Origin: Lachnospiraceae bacterium 10-1
GTDB lineage: Bacteria; Bacillota; Clostridia; Lachnospirales; Lachnospiraceae
Direction: 5' to 3'
DNA: 64,000 nt
NCBI GenBank assembly: GCA_000403495.2
Contig: KE159799.1
Location: 846,782-910,781 of the forward strand
Below the pieces are notes generated by a model, which had not been told where the DNA came from, did no database searches, and saw only the letters and a list, made by a program, of their open reading frames with translations. Each line of letters begins with the position of its first letter. Position 1 is the first letter of the stretch. Positions 35,320-43,412 of the stretch are shown in pieces. Position numbers and translations under genes: made by a program.

Positions 35320-36234
35320 TCAACATAAAATAGCTACCCTTTTTCTGTAATCGCCCGGATCATAGTCCTTAAAATCCTTTACAGAATAGAACAGCCGTTT
35401 ATTGTTTACCCATCTCTGTATCTTCCGTGTTTCTTCCGGTGCGGTGGGTTTTTCGTACACCATCACATACGGGTCATATCCCATATCGCGCAGAGTATAA
35501 ATGCGGTATAAGTCCTGTTCATGGGTGCTGCCATAATTGGTAAGGACATAGACACGCCTTTTCCGCTTATCCTTTACCTTTGTCAATTCCAAGAATCTCC
35601 TGAAATACGGTATCAGGTCATCTTCCGGGTTATCCCATGCAAAATGCAGCATTTTTGTTTTTACCTTATTTAATGCCGCTGCTTTTTCCGGCGTAACCAG
35701 CCGTACATCAAGCCCCTGCGTAAAGTCAACCATTGCACCGCTGTCCGCAAGCTGCCCTAAGAGCCTTTTCCAATCCGGGCAGGCTAAAATGTTAGCGTCT
35801 AAAAGTTTGATCTCTTTTTCGCCGCCCCAAAATTCTGACAGGTCAGCCACCGCTTCCGTTTTTCTTCCCTCCTTTTCCCCGACTATGCAGAATCCGCACC
35901 CACGGGGGCATCCTCTGGAAAGGAAGCCGTAGGCTGTCCCCGCATACTGCGGGTACAGCCCATAATCCGGGTGTGTATGCTCTATGGCGTAAGGCAGCTT
36001 ATTGTCAAGGCCGTATCCTGTGCCGCCCTTTATGATGTGGTCTGCTTTTATATCTCCTTCGTAATCTTTTGAATAGGTGTCCGTGAATACCCTGCTCATA
36101 TAAACAAGGTCATACCGCTTTCTGCCATCGTGCCATTCCACCAGATCGCCCCTTGCCTTATGGTAAGCAGACAGCTTCATCAGGCAGAGATTGGGAAAAC
36201 GGTGCCCGTCCACGTCGATCAGCCCTATCCTCAT
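35320..36234 (-). CDS. Radical SAM protein with B12-binding-like N-terminus
   Basis: This is a 304-residue protein. The N-terminal 90 residues follow the Rossmann-like cobalamin-binding pattern (IGLIDVDGHRFPNLCLMKLS, then YDLVYMSRVF), without an obvious B12-ligating DxHxxG. The radical SAM cluster motif is LSRGCPRGCGFCIVG near residue 108 (CxxxCxxC). The rest resembles a TIM-barrel rSAM core (LLDANILACPDWKRLL, DFTQGLDVRL). Its start overlaps the virB4 stop by four bases and a DNA methyltransferase follows. The substrate is unknown; nucleic-acid or protein modification are both possible. Confidence 0.8.
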   Translation of the reverse strand: MRIGLIDVDGHRFPNLCLMKLSAYHKARGDLVEWHDGRKRYDLVYMSRVFTDTYSKDYEGDIKADHIIKGGTGYGLDNKLPYAIEHTHPDYGLYPQYAGTAYGFLSRGCPRGCGFCIVGEKEGRKTEAVADLSEFWGGEKEIKLLDANILACPDWKRLLGQLADSGAMVDFTQGLDVRLVTPEKAAALNKVKTKMLHFAWDNPEDDLIPYFRRFLELTKVKDKRKRRVYVLTNYGSTHEQDLYRIYTLRDMGYDPYVMVYEKPTAPEETRKIQRWVNNKRLFYSVKDFKDYDPGDYRKRVAILC

Positions 36235-38702
36235 TTCCCATCCTCCGCCAAATCCTCCGGCCTGGTTGTAAGCAGGTGGTACAAATGGGTGTCCTTCGGG
36301 AAATGGTCGATAAAAGGGATGATCACATTCCCGTAAAATAAAAGCCCCTCACCGGCATTGGAATTAGTGACATACGAAAGCTGGTGAGGGGAAATATTCA
36401 GTTGTTTCGCCAGAATCTGCCTGTCTCCTGCGGCCTGGTTGAGCATGTAGATAAAATCACTGTTCTCAAAAATATTCTCAATCTCCCGCGAGGAAAGCAG
36501 GTCTTTCACGTTCTGAGTGATGCCGGTCGGGACACCGCCCCATTTCCTAAAGCGTTTCCAGATTTCCACACTGTAAGCCGCCGTCTGTTCCTCTTTTAAA
36601 AGCAGGTGGAACTCATCAATATAGAGCCGCGTTGACTTATGCACTTCCCGGTTTACGGTAACACGGCCCCAGACCTGATCCTGCACCACCAGCATCCCCA
36701 GCTTTTTAAGCTGCTTTCCGAGTTCCTTAATGTCATAGCAGACAATGCGTGATTTTATATCCACATTTGTCCGGTGGTTAAAGACGCTCAAAGAGCCTGT
36801 CACATAGATTGCCATGCAGTCCACCACATGCCGCGCCTTATCTCCCCCGTACTTTTGGATTTCCTCATATAAATCCTGCAAGACCGGCATTTTTTCCGGG
36901 CACGGATCGTCAAAAAACCGGTGGTACACCCTGCGCAGGCACTGGTCGATGATACTCTTTTCGTCCGGCTCCACCTTCCCCATCATCAGCTCCATGAGTG
37001 ACAGGATAAAATCACTCTTTAAGATCAGCGGGTCATCATCCTCGCTGTAATTCAAGTTAATATCCATCGGGTTAATGTACTGCGTGGATGTGGGGGAAAC
37101 TTTGATCACCTGCCCGCCCAGCGCTGTCACAAGGGGAGAATATTCCGCCTCCGGGTCAATAATCGCTATATCATCCGTGGTAATCAGGAAAGAATTGGTA
37201 ATCTCCCGCTTTGCTGAAAAGGACTTGCCTGCGCCGGGTGTGCCGAGTATCAGCCCGTTCGGGTTTTTCAGTTTCTTCCGGTCACACATGATCAGGTTGC
37301 TGCTGAGCGCGTTTACCCCGTAATAAAGGGCTTCCCCGCTCTGGAAAAGTTCCTGTGTCGTAAACGGCACAAAGATCGCCGTGCTGCTTGTGGTAAGCCC
37401 CCTTTGTATCTCCACCTGGTTTACGCCAAGCGGAAGCGAGGATACAAACCCCTGCTCCTGCTGGTAGGCGAGCCGCCTGAGGGCGCAGTTGTATTTCTGC
37501 GCGATTCCTGCCGTCTGGAACACATTGTTCTCCAGCTTCTGCCGCTTGTCCGCCAGGTTCATCACAAGGATTGTGACTAAAAACATACGCTCATTCCGGC
37601 TCTGCAAATCTTCCAACAGCGTCTTTGCTTCATTTCCGTATGTTGCAAGGTCGGACGGGATGATATCCATATCATACCCTGCGCGCACTGCCTTTTTCTG
37701 TTCCTCAATCTTCATTTTATCAATATCCGTCAGCTTGCGCTTGATGGTCTTGATCGCCGCGCTCTGGTCGATGGACTGGATATGCAGCGTCACCACCATG
37801 CCATTCTCCAGGTCAAGAAAATCCGCCAGCATCCGGTCAGTCAGTTCCGGCGCTAAAATCTGTATAAAGGACGCTGCGTCGTAAGTCCGCCCCACTTTGA
37901 AATACTGCCCATTCTGGAAAGTGAAGCTGTCCGGCGCAATAAAATCCTTGCTGGAAAGCCCCGTCCGCCAGATTGCATCCCACGAAAAGTGAAATTTCCT
38001 CTCCCCGGCAGGGTGGAACATCTGGTGCAGGATAACAAGGCGCTCATAACCGTCCAGGGATTTCGCTTTTACCCCAAGCACCTTGAAATTCGCCATGATG
38101 TCGGCCTCAATCCTCTCCAACCGTGTCTTTGCGGCTTTCAGGTTTTCAGCTTCCACCCCAAAGGTGATGTATTTTGTCTTTGTCAGCCCATTGTTGCCGC
38201 GCGAAAGCTGTCCCCGGAGCATCCCGGCATATTCACGCCGGATTTCATTAAATGCGTCCCCCTGCTCCGGTATGTCGATGGACTTTCTGAAACGCTCCAT
38301 ATCCGCCCTCTGGTTGATAAAGGAAAGCTGGAAGCGGATGGACGAATCAAAGTAGTTCAAGAAATCGCACCAGTTCTCAAAAATGATGTTCTTATCCTCA
38401 TTCTGTGCAAGCTGATAGTTTATGTCAAAAAACTCAACCTGTTTTGTAAAATAATGCCCGTCCACGTCACAGATGCCGTCCCGGTGCATTTCCCGGTAAG
38501 GGATCGTCTCCTGTGCGGACTTCGGGATTTTCCCGTCCCGCTTCGCTTTCTTCACGGCGGCGACAAGCCTCTTTTTTTCCTGCTTTGCCAGTTTCCCCTC
38601 CGGCATAAGCCTGATCGCCTTTAAGTCCTCCTTATCTTTTCTGTACTGGTTTTTTGCGGCCTGCAGGTTTCTTTCCTGCCTTGCCTGCTGTCTTGTTTTC
38701 AA
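36231..38702 (-). CDS. virB4: VirB4-type conjugation ATPase
   Basis: This is an ATPase of about 823 residues that powers the type IV secretion channel. I chose the TTG start at 38702, which follows AAGGAGGCAGAGCAGA; the ATG at 38756 would lie deep inside PrgI with no ribosome site. Walker A GLILGTPGAGKSFSAKRE is near residue 487 and Walker B LYIDEFHLLLK near 694, with the downstream QNVKDLL arginine-finger region. It overlaps the prgI gene by about 70 bases and the radical-SAM gene by four. The protein appears complete. Confidence 0.92.
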   Translation of the reverse strand: MKTRQQARQERNLQAAKNQYRKDKEDLKAIRLMPEGKLAKQEKKRLVAAVKKAKRDGKIPKSAQETIPYREMHRDGICDVDGHYFTKQVEFFDINYQLAQNEDKNIIFENWCDFLNYFDSSIRFQLSFINQRADMERFRKSIDIPEQGDAFNEIRREYAGMLRGQLSRGNNGLTKTKYITFGVEAENLKAAKTRLERIEADIMANFKVLGVKAKSLDGYERLVILHQMFHPAGERKFHFSWDAIWRTGLSSKDFIAPDSFTFQNGQYFKVGRTYDAASFIQILAPELTDRMLADFLDLENGMVVTLHIQSIDQSAAIKTIKRKLTDIDKMKIEEQKKAVRAGYDMDIIPSDLATYGNEAKTLLEDLQSRNERMFLVTILVMNLADKRQKLENNVFQTAGIAQKYNCALRRLAYQQEQGFVSSLPLGVNQVEIQRGLTTSSTAIFVPFTTQELFQSGEALYYGVNALSSNLIMCDRKKLKNPNGLILGTPGAGKSFSAKREITNSFLITTDDIAIIDPEAEYSPLVTALGGQVIKVSPTSTQYINPMDINLNYSEDDDPLILKSDFILSLMELMMGKVEPDEKSIIDQCLRRVYHRFFDDPCPEKMPVLQDLYEEIQKYGGDKARHVVDCMAIYVTGSLSVFNHRTNVDIKSRIVCYDIKELGKQLKKLGMLVVQDQVWGRVTVNREVHKSTRLYIDEFHLLLKEEQTAAYSVEIWKRFRKWGGVPTGITQNVKDLLSSREIENIFENSDFIYMLNQAAGDRQILAKQLNISPHQLSYVTNSNAGEGLLFYGNVIIPFIDHFPKDTHLYHLLTTRPEDLAEDGK

Positions 38703-39054
38703 TCTGCTCTGCCTCCTTATCAAAATCCGCCTGCCGCATAAGCGCGGCATAGCCATTATTCGTGCGGTAGGGCCTCCCCGGTGGCCGCAGGAAAGTGACG
38801 TTTACAAAGTTTTTCAGCACTTTCTCAAGCGGCTGCCCGTCCTTTTCATATATCCCAAATGCAAAAAAGGGCAGCATCAGGCCGATCATCAAAAGGGCGG
38901 CGGATTCATTCCCTATGCTGCCACGGGTAAAAAGATAGGCAGGGATTCCCACAAGGCCGCCCAGCCCGAACGTGACAAGCTGCCGCTTTGTCAGGTTGAA
39001 TGCCACCTTCGTTTTTACTTTTGTCAAATCCTTCGGTACAGGCACAAACGGCAT
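38632..39054 (-). CDS. prgI: PrgI-family membrane protein
   Basis: This is a 140-residue protein with the family opening FVPVPKDLTKVKTKVAFNLT and two membrane helices (LVTFGLGGLVGIPAYLFT; SAALLMIGLMLPFFAFGIY). A conserved FLRPPGRPYRT segment and a basic tail follow. PrgI is the VirB3-like inner-membrane partner of VirB4. It lies one base after DUF3849 and overlaps virB4. Confidence 0.88.
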   Translation of the reverse strand: MPFVPVPKDLTKVKTKVAFNLTKRQLVTFGLGGLVGIPAYLFTRGSIGNESAALLMIGLMLPFFAFGIYEKDGQPLEKVLKNFVNVTFLRPPGRPYRTNNGYAALMRQADFDKEAEQIENKTAGKAGKKPAGRKKPVQKR

Positions 39055-39055
39055 C

Positions 39056-39553
39056 CTACCTCACCTCCCTGTCTTTGTTTTTTGCAGTGGTTTTTTCTCC
39101 GGGGACAGGCGGCGCGGCAAGCTGGCCTTTAATAGACGGCTTTTCCTGCTGCTTCCTTACCGCCTCCCTTTCTTCCCGCACCAGGTCCACAAACCCGTCC
39201 AGCACAGCCGGATGGCTCCCTACTATAAAATCCAGCCCCCGGTCAGAACCGTGCATACTGCCCATATCAAAACTGCCTGCCCACTCCCTATTGCTCCGGG
39301 AAAAGCGTCCGTCATAATTAAGGTGCTGGAGGGTATTTGCCAGCACCCATTCCACGCGGTCAGGGCCGTACTCCTCCATGACCGGCCTGATGCACTCTTT
39401 TTTCAGGTGCATCCCGTCAAAGTTCTCCCGTATTGCCGCCTCAACCGCTTTCTTACAGGCAATATTCAGCTTGTGTGACTCCCTGAAAAGGGCTGTTTCT
39501 TCCCTCTCCCTTGCTTCTGCCGGGGATCGTTTATAAATCTGCGGATATTCCAA
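39056..39553 (-). CDS. DUF3849-family protein
   Basis: This 165-residue soluble protein shows the DUF3849 signature: PQIYKRSPAEAREREETALF, then SHKLNIACKKAVEAAIRENF, DGMHLKK, WVLANTLQHLNYDGRFS and SHPAVLDGFVD. It occurs as a stand-alone protein or as a domain of helicase-like polyproteins on ICEs. Its role is unknown. Embedded between the SpoVG-like and prgI genes, it is part of the transfer operon. Confidence 0.75.
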   Translation of the reverse strand: MEYPQIYKRSPAEAREREETALFRESHKLNIACKKAVEAAIRENFDGMHLKKECIRPVMEEYGPDRVEWVLANTLQHLNYDGRFSRSNREWAGSFDMGSMHGSDRGLDFIVGSHPAVLDGFVDLVREEREAVRKQQEKPSIKGQLAAPPVPGEKTTAKNKDREVR

Positions 39554-39603
39554 TCCTTTTCCCTCCTTCCGATCTCATGTTCCATGCAGCCACAGGCGGC
39601 ATA

Positions 39604-40233
39604 TCACCGCGCCCCCTTATCCGCTACCCTCTGGCCCTCCGGGGCGGGGCGTGCTGCAACCTCCTTCGCGGCGTTCTGCAAGGCTCCGCGCAGGGACGGC
39701 TTCTCCACCGCTTTCTCATATTCCCCCAGGACTGCCGTATTTATGGCCTTGCGCATTTCCGCCGTAGTCGGGCAGCAGATATCATGGTATTTCCCATCGC
39801 CGCCTTTGCTGCTGGGCATGGCGACAAATTTCCCTTTTTCGCTGTCCATGATGCGGATTCCGTTGACCGCAAAACAGCCGCCGATCGTTGCACTGGCAAA
39901 GGCAAGCAGGTTCCCTTTGTCCTCCTTCATGGGATAGACTTTTACGTTAATTTCCAATGTGTTGTTCTGGTTCTCCATAGCATCCTCCTTTTGATGTTCC
40001 ATTTCCTGTAAGGGCATAAGCGCCCCGTTTTCGTAGCTGTATCCTGCTTTCCTGGCCGCATTAAGCGTTTCATCCGACACGCGCCCATACAGTGCAAGGT
40101 CGGTATCTGCCGCAAACAGCAGCATATCCCGCTCATTAAATTCCTCCGGCAGTTTGCCGTTCCATGTACGGCGCATCTGCCCGGCTTCATCCATGCGGTA
40201 TCTGGCAGGCATCCTTCTTCCTTCCATATACAT
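39604..40233 (-). CDS. SpoVG-like protein with N-terminal extension
   Basis: The frame encodes 209 residues. Residues 86-180 match SpoVG: INVKVYPMKEDKGNLLAFAS, then GGCFAVNGIRIMDS, KGKFVAMPSS and a CCPTTAEMRKAINTAVL end. SpoVG proteins bind nucleic acids and regulate gene expression. A very strong ribosome site (AAAAGGAGGATGCT) precedes an internal ATG at 39978 (MENQNN), so a SpoVG-only product is likely, with the first 85 residues (RRTWNGKLPEEFNERDMLLF) a fused or separately started domain. Confidence 0.75.
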   Translation of the reverse strand: MYMEGRRMPARYRMDEAGQMRRTWNGKLPEEFNERDMLLFAADTDLALYGRVSDETLNAARKAGYSYENGALMPLQEMEHQKEDAMENQNNTLEINVKVYPMKEDKGNLLAFASATIGGCFAVNGIRIMDSEKGKFVAMPSSKGGDGKYHDICCPTTAEMRKAINTAVLGEYEKAVEKPSLRGALQNAAKEVAARPAPEGQRVADKGAR

Positions 40234-40242
40234 CCGTCCCCC

Positions 40243-41112
40243 TTAGTGTGCATTGAAGATTGAGCGCGAGATTGAACTTGTCTTAAAAAGCGAGAAGCAT
40301 AAAAGCAGCGTATACCCGGCGCACTTCCAGATTGCCCCGTGGATATTCGCCGCGCTCCCGATATTTGACACAAGGACAGAATAAATGGCTATACATACCA
40401 TGATAAAAAAGCCCTGCAATCCAAGCGCCACAAGCCCCCGCAGGTAGTTGTTCCCCATCTGTCCCCACTCCCGGTTGGTCATGGTGGCAAAAGGGATTGC
40501 GCCCACGGAACAGTAAATATAGATTTCCACCATGCGCCCCACCAGCACCAGCATGACGCAGACAGACAGTATCGGGGTGGTAATCCGGATTAACACCGTT
40601 TCCACCAAAAGCCCGAACAGTTCCCCGTTCCCCATTGTCTCAAGCTGCGCCGTCAGGCTCCCCATGACGGCATCAAACTGGATGCTCGTATTCCCGGTGA
40701 TCACCCCGGCGCTCTGGCGCACCACGTTCTGCGAAAGTTCAAAGATCGCCATTGTGATGTCAAAAGTGTGTGTGACAAGGTAGGTCGCAACAAATACCTT
40801 GAAAATCCATTTGAAAATATTGAAAGTGTCAAAATCGTGCATGTTATTTTTTTCAGTAATCATACTGATCAGTTCATAGCACAGGACGAATGTTAAAATA
40901 ATTCCGGCTATGGGGACGATCACGTTATCCGATAAGGAGCGGATCATGGAAAACACCCCGGCATTCCAGTCCTGGGGTGTTTTTCCTACATCCGCCGCCA
41001 CGTCCCCGACCGCTTCGTTTACCTGGTCGAACAGCCCGGAAAGGTTCCCTGTGATGCACTCAATCAGGAACTCTTTTATCCACTGCCCGATCTGGTCGAG
41101 GATATTCAGCAT
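40243..41112 (-). CDS. VirB6/TrbL-like conjugation membrane protein
   Basis: This is a 289-residue polytopic protein with about six membrane segments, including VIVPIAGIILTFVLCYELIS, IFKVFVATYLVTHTFDI, ISVCVMLVLVGRMVEIYIY (approximate limits) and GLQGFFIMVCIAIYSVLV. It is the usual neighbour of Maff2 in clostridial ICEs and likely forms the inner-membrane channel. It starts 15 bases downstream of the maff2 stop. Confidence 0.82.
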   Translation of the reverse strand: MLNILDQIGQWIKEFLIECITGNLSGLFDQVNEAVGDVAADVGKTPQDWNAGVFSMIRSLSDNVIVPIAGIILTFVLCYELISMITEKNNMHDFDTFNIFKWIFKVFVATYLVTHTFDITMAIFELSQNVVRQSAGVITGNTSIQFDAVMGSLTAQLETMGNGELFGLLVETVLIRITTPILSVCVMLVLVGRMVEIYIYCSVGAIPFATMTNREWGQMGNNYLRGLVALGLQGFFIMVCIAIYSVLVSNIGSAANIHGAIWKCAGYTLLLCFSLFKTSSISRSIFNAH

Positions 41113-41127
41113 AGGCGCTCACCTGCC

Positions 41128-41211
41128 TTAGTTGAACAGGTTCGCAAGCAGGGGGATAAGCTGCATCCCGATCAGTGCCACGCCGCCGCCCGCCATGAGC
41201 TGTTTTATCCC
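41128..41211 (-). pseudogene. maff2: maff2 C-terminal fragment (plus IME B-derived or allelic start)
   Basis: The frame reads GIKQLMAGGGVALIGMQLIP then LLANLFN-stop, the C-terminus of the Maff2 pilin-like membrane protein. The native segment probably begins at the GG core (41193-41194); the preceding GIKQLM codons (41195-41211) belong to the IME end or to another allele, because the intact host version (GMKQFM) lies at 52782-52813. Maff2 encodes a small VirB2-like protein of conjugation systems. Confidence 0.8.
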
Positions 41212-41253
41212 CAATTAGGTGTAAAAACTCTGCTCGATGGCGGGCGGCGGCGT
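41180..41253. repeat. Inverted copy of a maff2 segment at the IME B left end
   Basis: The 17 bases at 41180-41196 recur perfectly in inverse orientation at 41237-41253. With a single-base bulge the match extends to GCTC on the inner side, and looser similarity covers about 35 bases each way around 41214. The repeated piece encodes the Maff2 LMAGGGV region. It is far longer than a recombinase recognition dyad should be. Confidence 0.8.
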
Positions 41254-41302
41254 ACAAAAAATCTATATGGTGTTGTTAAGAGAACCGTCCCGGCGGGACA
41301 GG

Positions 41303-42973
41303 TCAGGCAGTGACCTGTTCCACCTCCGGGATGGGTTTGAGATTAAAATGAATTTCGATAGAAATGTGTCTTGTTTTATTTTCGTCAATGCGCTCATGCA
41401 CGACGATTTCTTTGATTAAGCGGTTGAGGGTGGCTGCGTCCAGCTCTGTGATGTTGGCGTATTCCTGAATGGCTTCCACCCATTGTTTTGCGTCATTGGC
41501 AAGCTGGACTTCATCGGACAGCCGCTTCCTGCCCTCGGACACTTTTGTTTTAAGCTCCGTCTGCTCGGTCTGTGTCCTTTCCAGCATGGTGTTGAAGTTC
41601 TGCTCACTGATACGCCCTGCAATCATATCCTCATAAAGCCGCATTACCATTTTGTCCAGAACCTCAATCCGTTCCTCGTCCCTTGTAAGGGAGCGTTCCA
41701 TTGCTTCCCGCTGTTCCCGCTGCTCGGCTTCACAGGTATTGGTCAGGCGGTCGGCAACCGCTTCCCCGTCCATCAGGGCAGCTCTGGCACATTCCCGTAT
41801 TTTCCGCAGCACATGGCTGTAAAGGGTGTCATAATCAATCCGGTGCTGGGTGCAGTGGTTCTTTCCAAAGGCATTGTAGGTTTTGCAGGAGTATATCCGC
41901 TGGGGATGTTTTGCGTTTGTGTAGCGTATCGTCAGCGACTTCCCACACTCGCCGCATTTTAGCAGTCCGGCAAACAGGCTGATTTCATTGGTCTGCCCCG
42001 GACGCTGGCGGGATTTCAGCTTGTTCTGCACAATGTCAAAACTCATGCGGTCAATCAGCGGTTCATGCTGTCCCTCCACCACAATCCAGTCCTCCGGCTT
42101 CTTTTCCCCAATCGTGCCGATTTTGAAGCGGTAGTCTTTTTTCTGGGAAGCAATCGCCCCGGTGTAGACGGGATTCATCAAAAGGTCTTTGATAACGGAG
42201 AAGTCCCACATATACCGCCCGTTTTCCGGGTCTTTCTTTTCCCATTTGGTGCGGGTATTGCGAAGCCCCCGTTCCCGGTTCCACCATGTGGGGCAGGGGA
42301 TTTTTTCTTCCTCCAGCCGTCTGCGGATATAGTTCGGACCATGACCGTTCAGGGCATATCCGAAAATCAGCCGCACAATCGGGGCGGTTTCCTCGTCAAT
42401 GAGCAGATGGTTTTTGTCCTCCGGGTCTTTCCGATACCCAAACGGGGCAAGACACCCGGTAAACTGTCCTTTCTGCGCTTTCAGAAGATAAGAGGAATGG
42501 ACTTTCTTGGAAATATCCTTGCTGTACATCTCGTTCAGGATATTCTTGAACGGGGCAATATCGTTGTTATCCCGCAGGGTGTCGATACCGTCATTCATGG
42601 CGATATAGCGGACACCGTTTCTTGGGAAAAAGTCCTCAATCAAATGCCCGGTTTGCAGATAGTTCCGCCCCAGTCGGCTGAGGTCTTTCGTGATGACAAG
42701 GTTGATTTGCCTGCGCTCAATGGCTCTCAACATTCTCTGTAAATCAGGACGCTCCATATTAAGACCTGTGAAGCCATCGTCCTGATAGACTGCCACAACC
42801 TCCCATCCCTGCTTTTCGCAGTATTTTTCCAGCATATCACGCTGGTTTGCGATACTGGCACTTTCGCCTTGCAGGTCATCGTCCTTTGACAGTCTGCAAT
42901 AGACCGCTGCACGATAGCCCCCGGCAAGTGCCGAACCGATTGTTCTGTATTCCATTTCGTTCATCATAGCCAT
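41303..42973 (-). CDS. Large serine recombinase of IME B
   Basis: This is a 556-residue enzyme with catalytic motif AAVYCRLSKDDDLQGES near residue 20, a zinc ribbon (LLKCGECGKSLTIRY with HCTQH), and a coiled-coil C-terminus ending KPIPEVEQVTA. It ends about 110 bases from the left edge of the element. The start follows directly on the stop of the 65-residue partner gene (TAAATG). Its likely core is GG within maff2. Confidence 0.93.
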   Translation of the reverse strand: MAMMNEMEYRTIGSALAGGYRAAVYCRLSKDDDLQGESASIANQRDMLEKYCEKQGWEVVAVYQDDGFTGLNMERPDLQRMLRAIERRQINLVITKDLSRLGRNYLQTGHLIEDFFPRNGVRYIAMNDGIDTLRDNNDIAPFKNILNEMYSKDISKKVHSSYLLKAQKGQFTGCLAPFGYRKDPEDKNHLLIDEETAPIVRLIFGYALNGHGPNYIRRRLEEEKIPCPTWWNRERGLRNTRTKWEKKDPENGRYMWDFSVIKDLLMNPVYTGAIASQKKDYRFKIGTIGEKKPEDWIVVEGQHEPLIDRMSFDIVQNKLKSRQRPGQTNEISLFAGLLKCGECGKSLTIRYTNAKHPQRIYSCKTYNAFGKNHCTQHRIDYDTLYSHVLRKIRECARAALMDGEAVADRLTNTCEAEQREQREAMERSLTRDEERIEVLDKMVMRLYEDMIAGRISEQNFNTMLERTQTEQTELKTKVSEGRKRLSDEVQLANDAKQWVEAIQEYANITELDAATLNRLIKEIVVHERIDENKTRHISIEIHFNLKPIPEVEQVTA

Positions 42974-43171
42974 TTACCCACACAATCCAGACGGTATCTG
43001 GCTCTTTTGAACCTCATCTTCATTATACTTCAAATCTTTCTTTTTAGCAAGATATTCTTTTGAATTTGTCTTTCCATATTTCTGGGAAATCAGGCTGACG
43101 AACACATCGGTTGCGTCAAGCTCCCCGTCAAACACAGTAGTCACATGAATCTCTGTTTTGTTTTTTGCCAT
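42974..43171 (-). CDS. 65-residue recombinase partner (TnpW-like) of IME B
   Basis: The gene starts after GGAGGATAACTGCCT. The core TEIHVTTVFDGELDATDVF, then VSLISQKYG, has the same strand-turn-helix arrangement as the small proteins before the other three recombinases. Its stop is contiguous with the recombinase start, implying translational coupling. Function not established; accessory or directionality factor is my inference. Confidence 0.6.
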   Translation of the reverse strand: MAKNKTEIHVTTVFDGELDATDVFVSLISQKYGKTNSKEYLAKKKDLKYNEDEVQKSQIPSGLCG

Positions 43172-43412
43172 AGGCAGTTATCCTCCATACATGAAAATAG
43201 CCAGACAGAGGGTGTCGGCAACGAAGTCCGGCAACGGGCTTCAAAAGACCTTGCAAACAATCTCAATCTGGCGATGGTTACTATTTATATTTTTCTTTTA
43301 TTTTTCTGTTGTTTTGGTTGTCATAGGGGAGAAAAGCCCGCAGTTATGGGATTTTCTCCGGCAACCGGCTCGGCAACGGGATAGCAACAGGGTGTGCAAC
43401 AGGCTGTCATTT

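Noticed and set aside
38703-38756. Earlier ATG start for VirB4
   Set aside because: It would lie deep in prgI without a ribosome site, whereas the TTG at 38702 follows a strong AAGGAGG.
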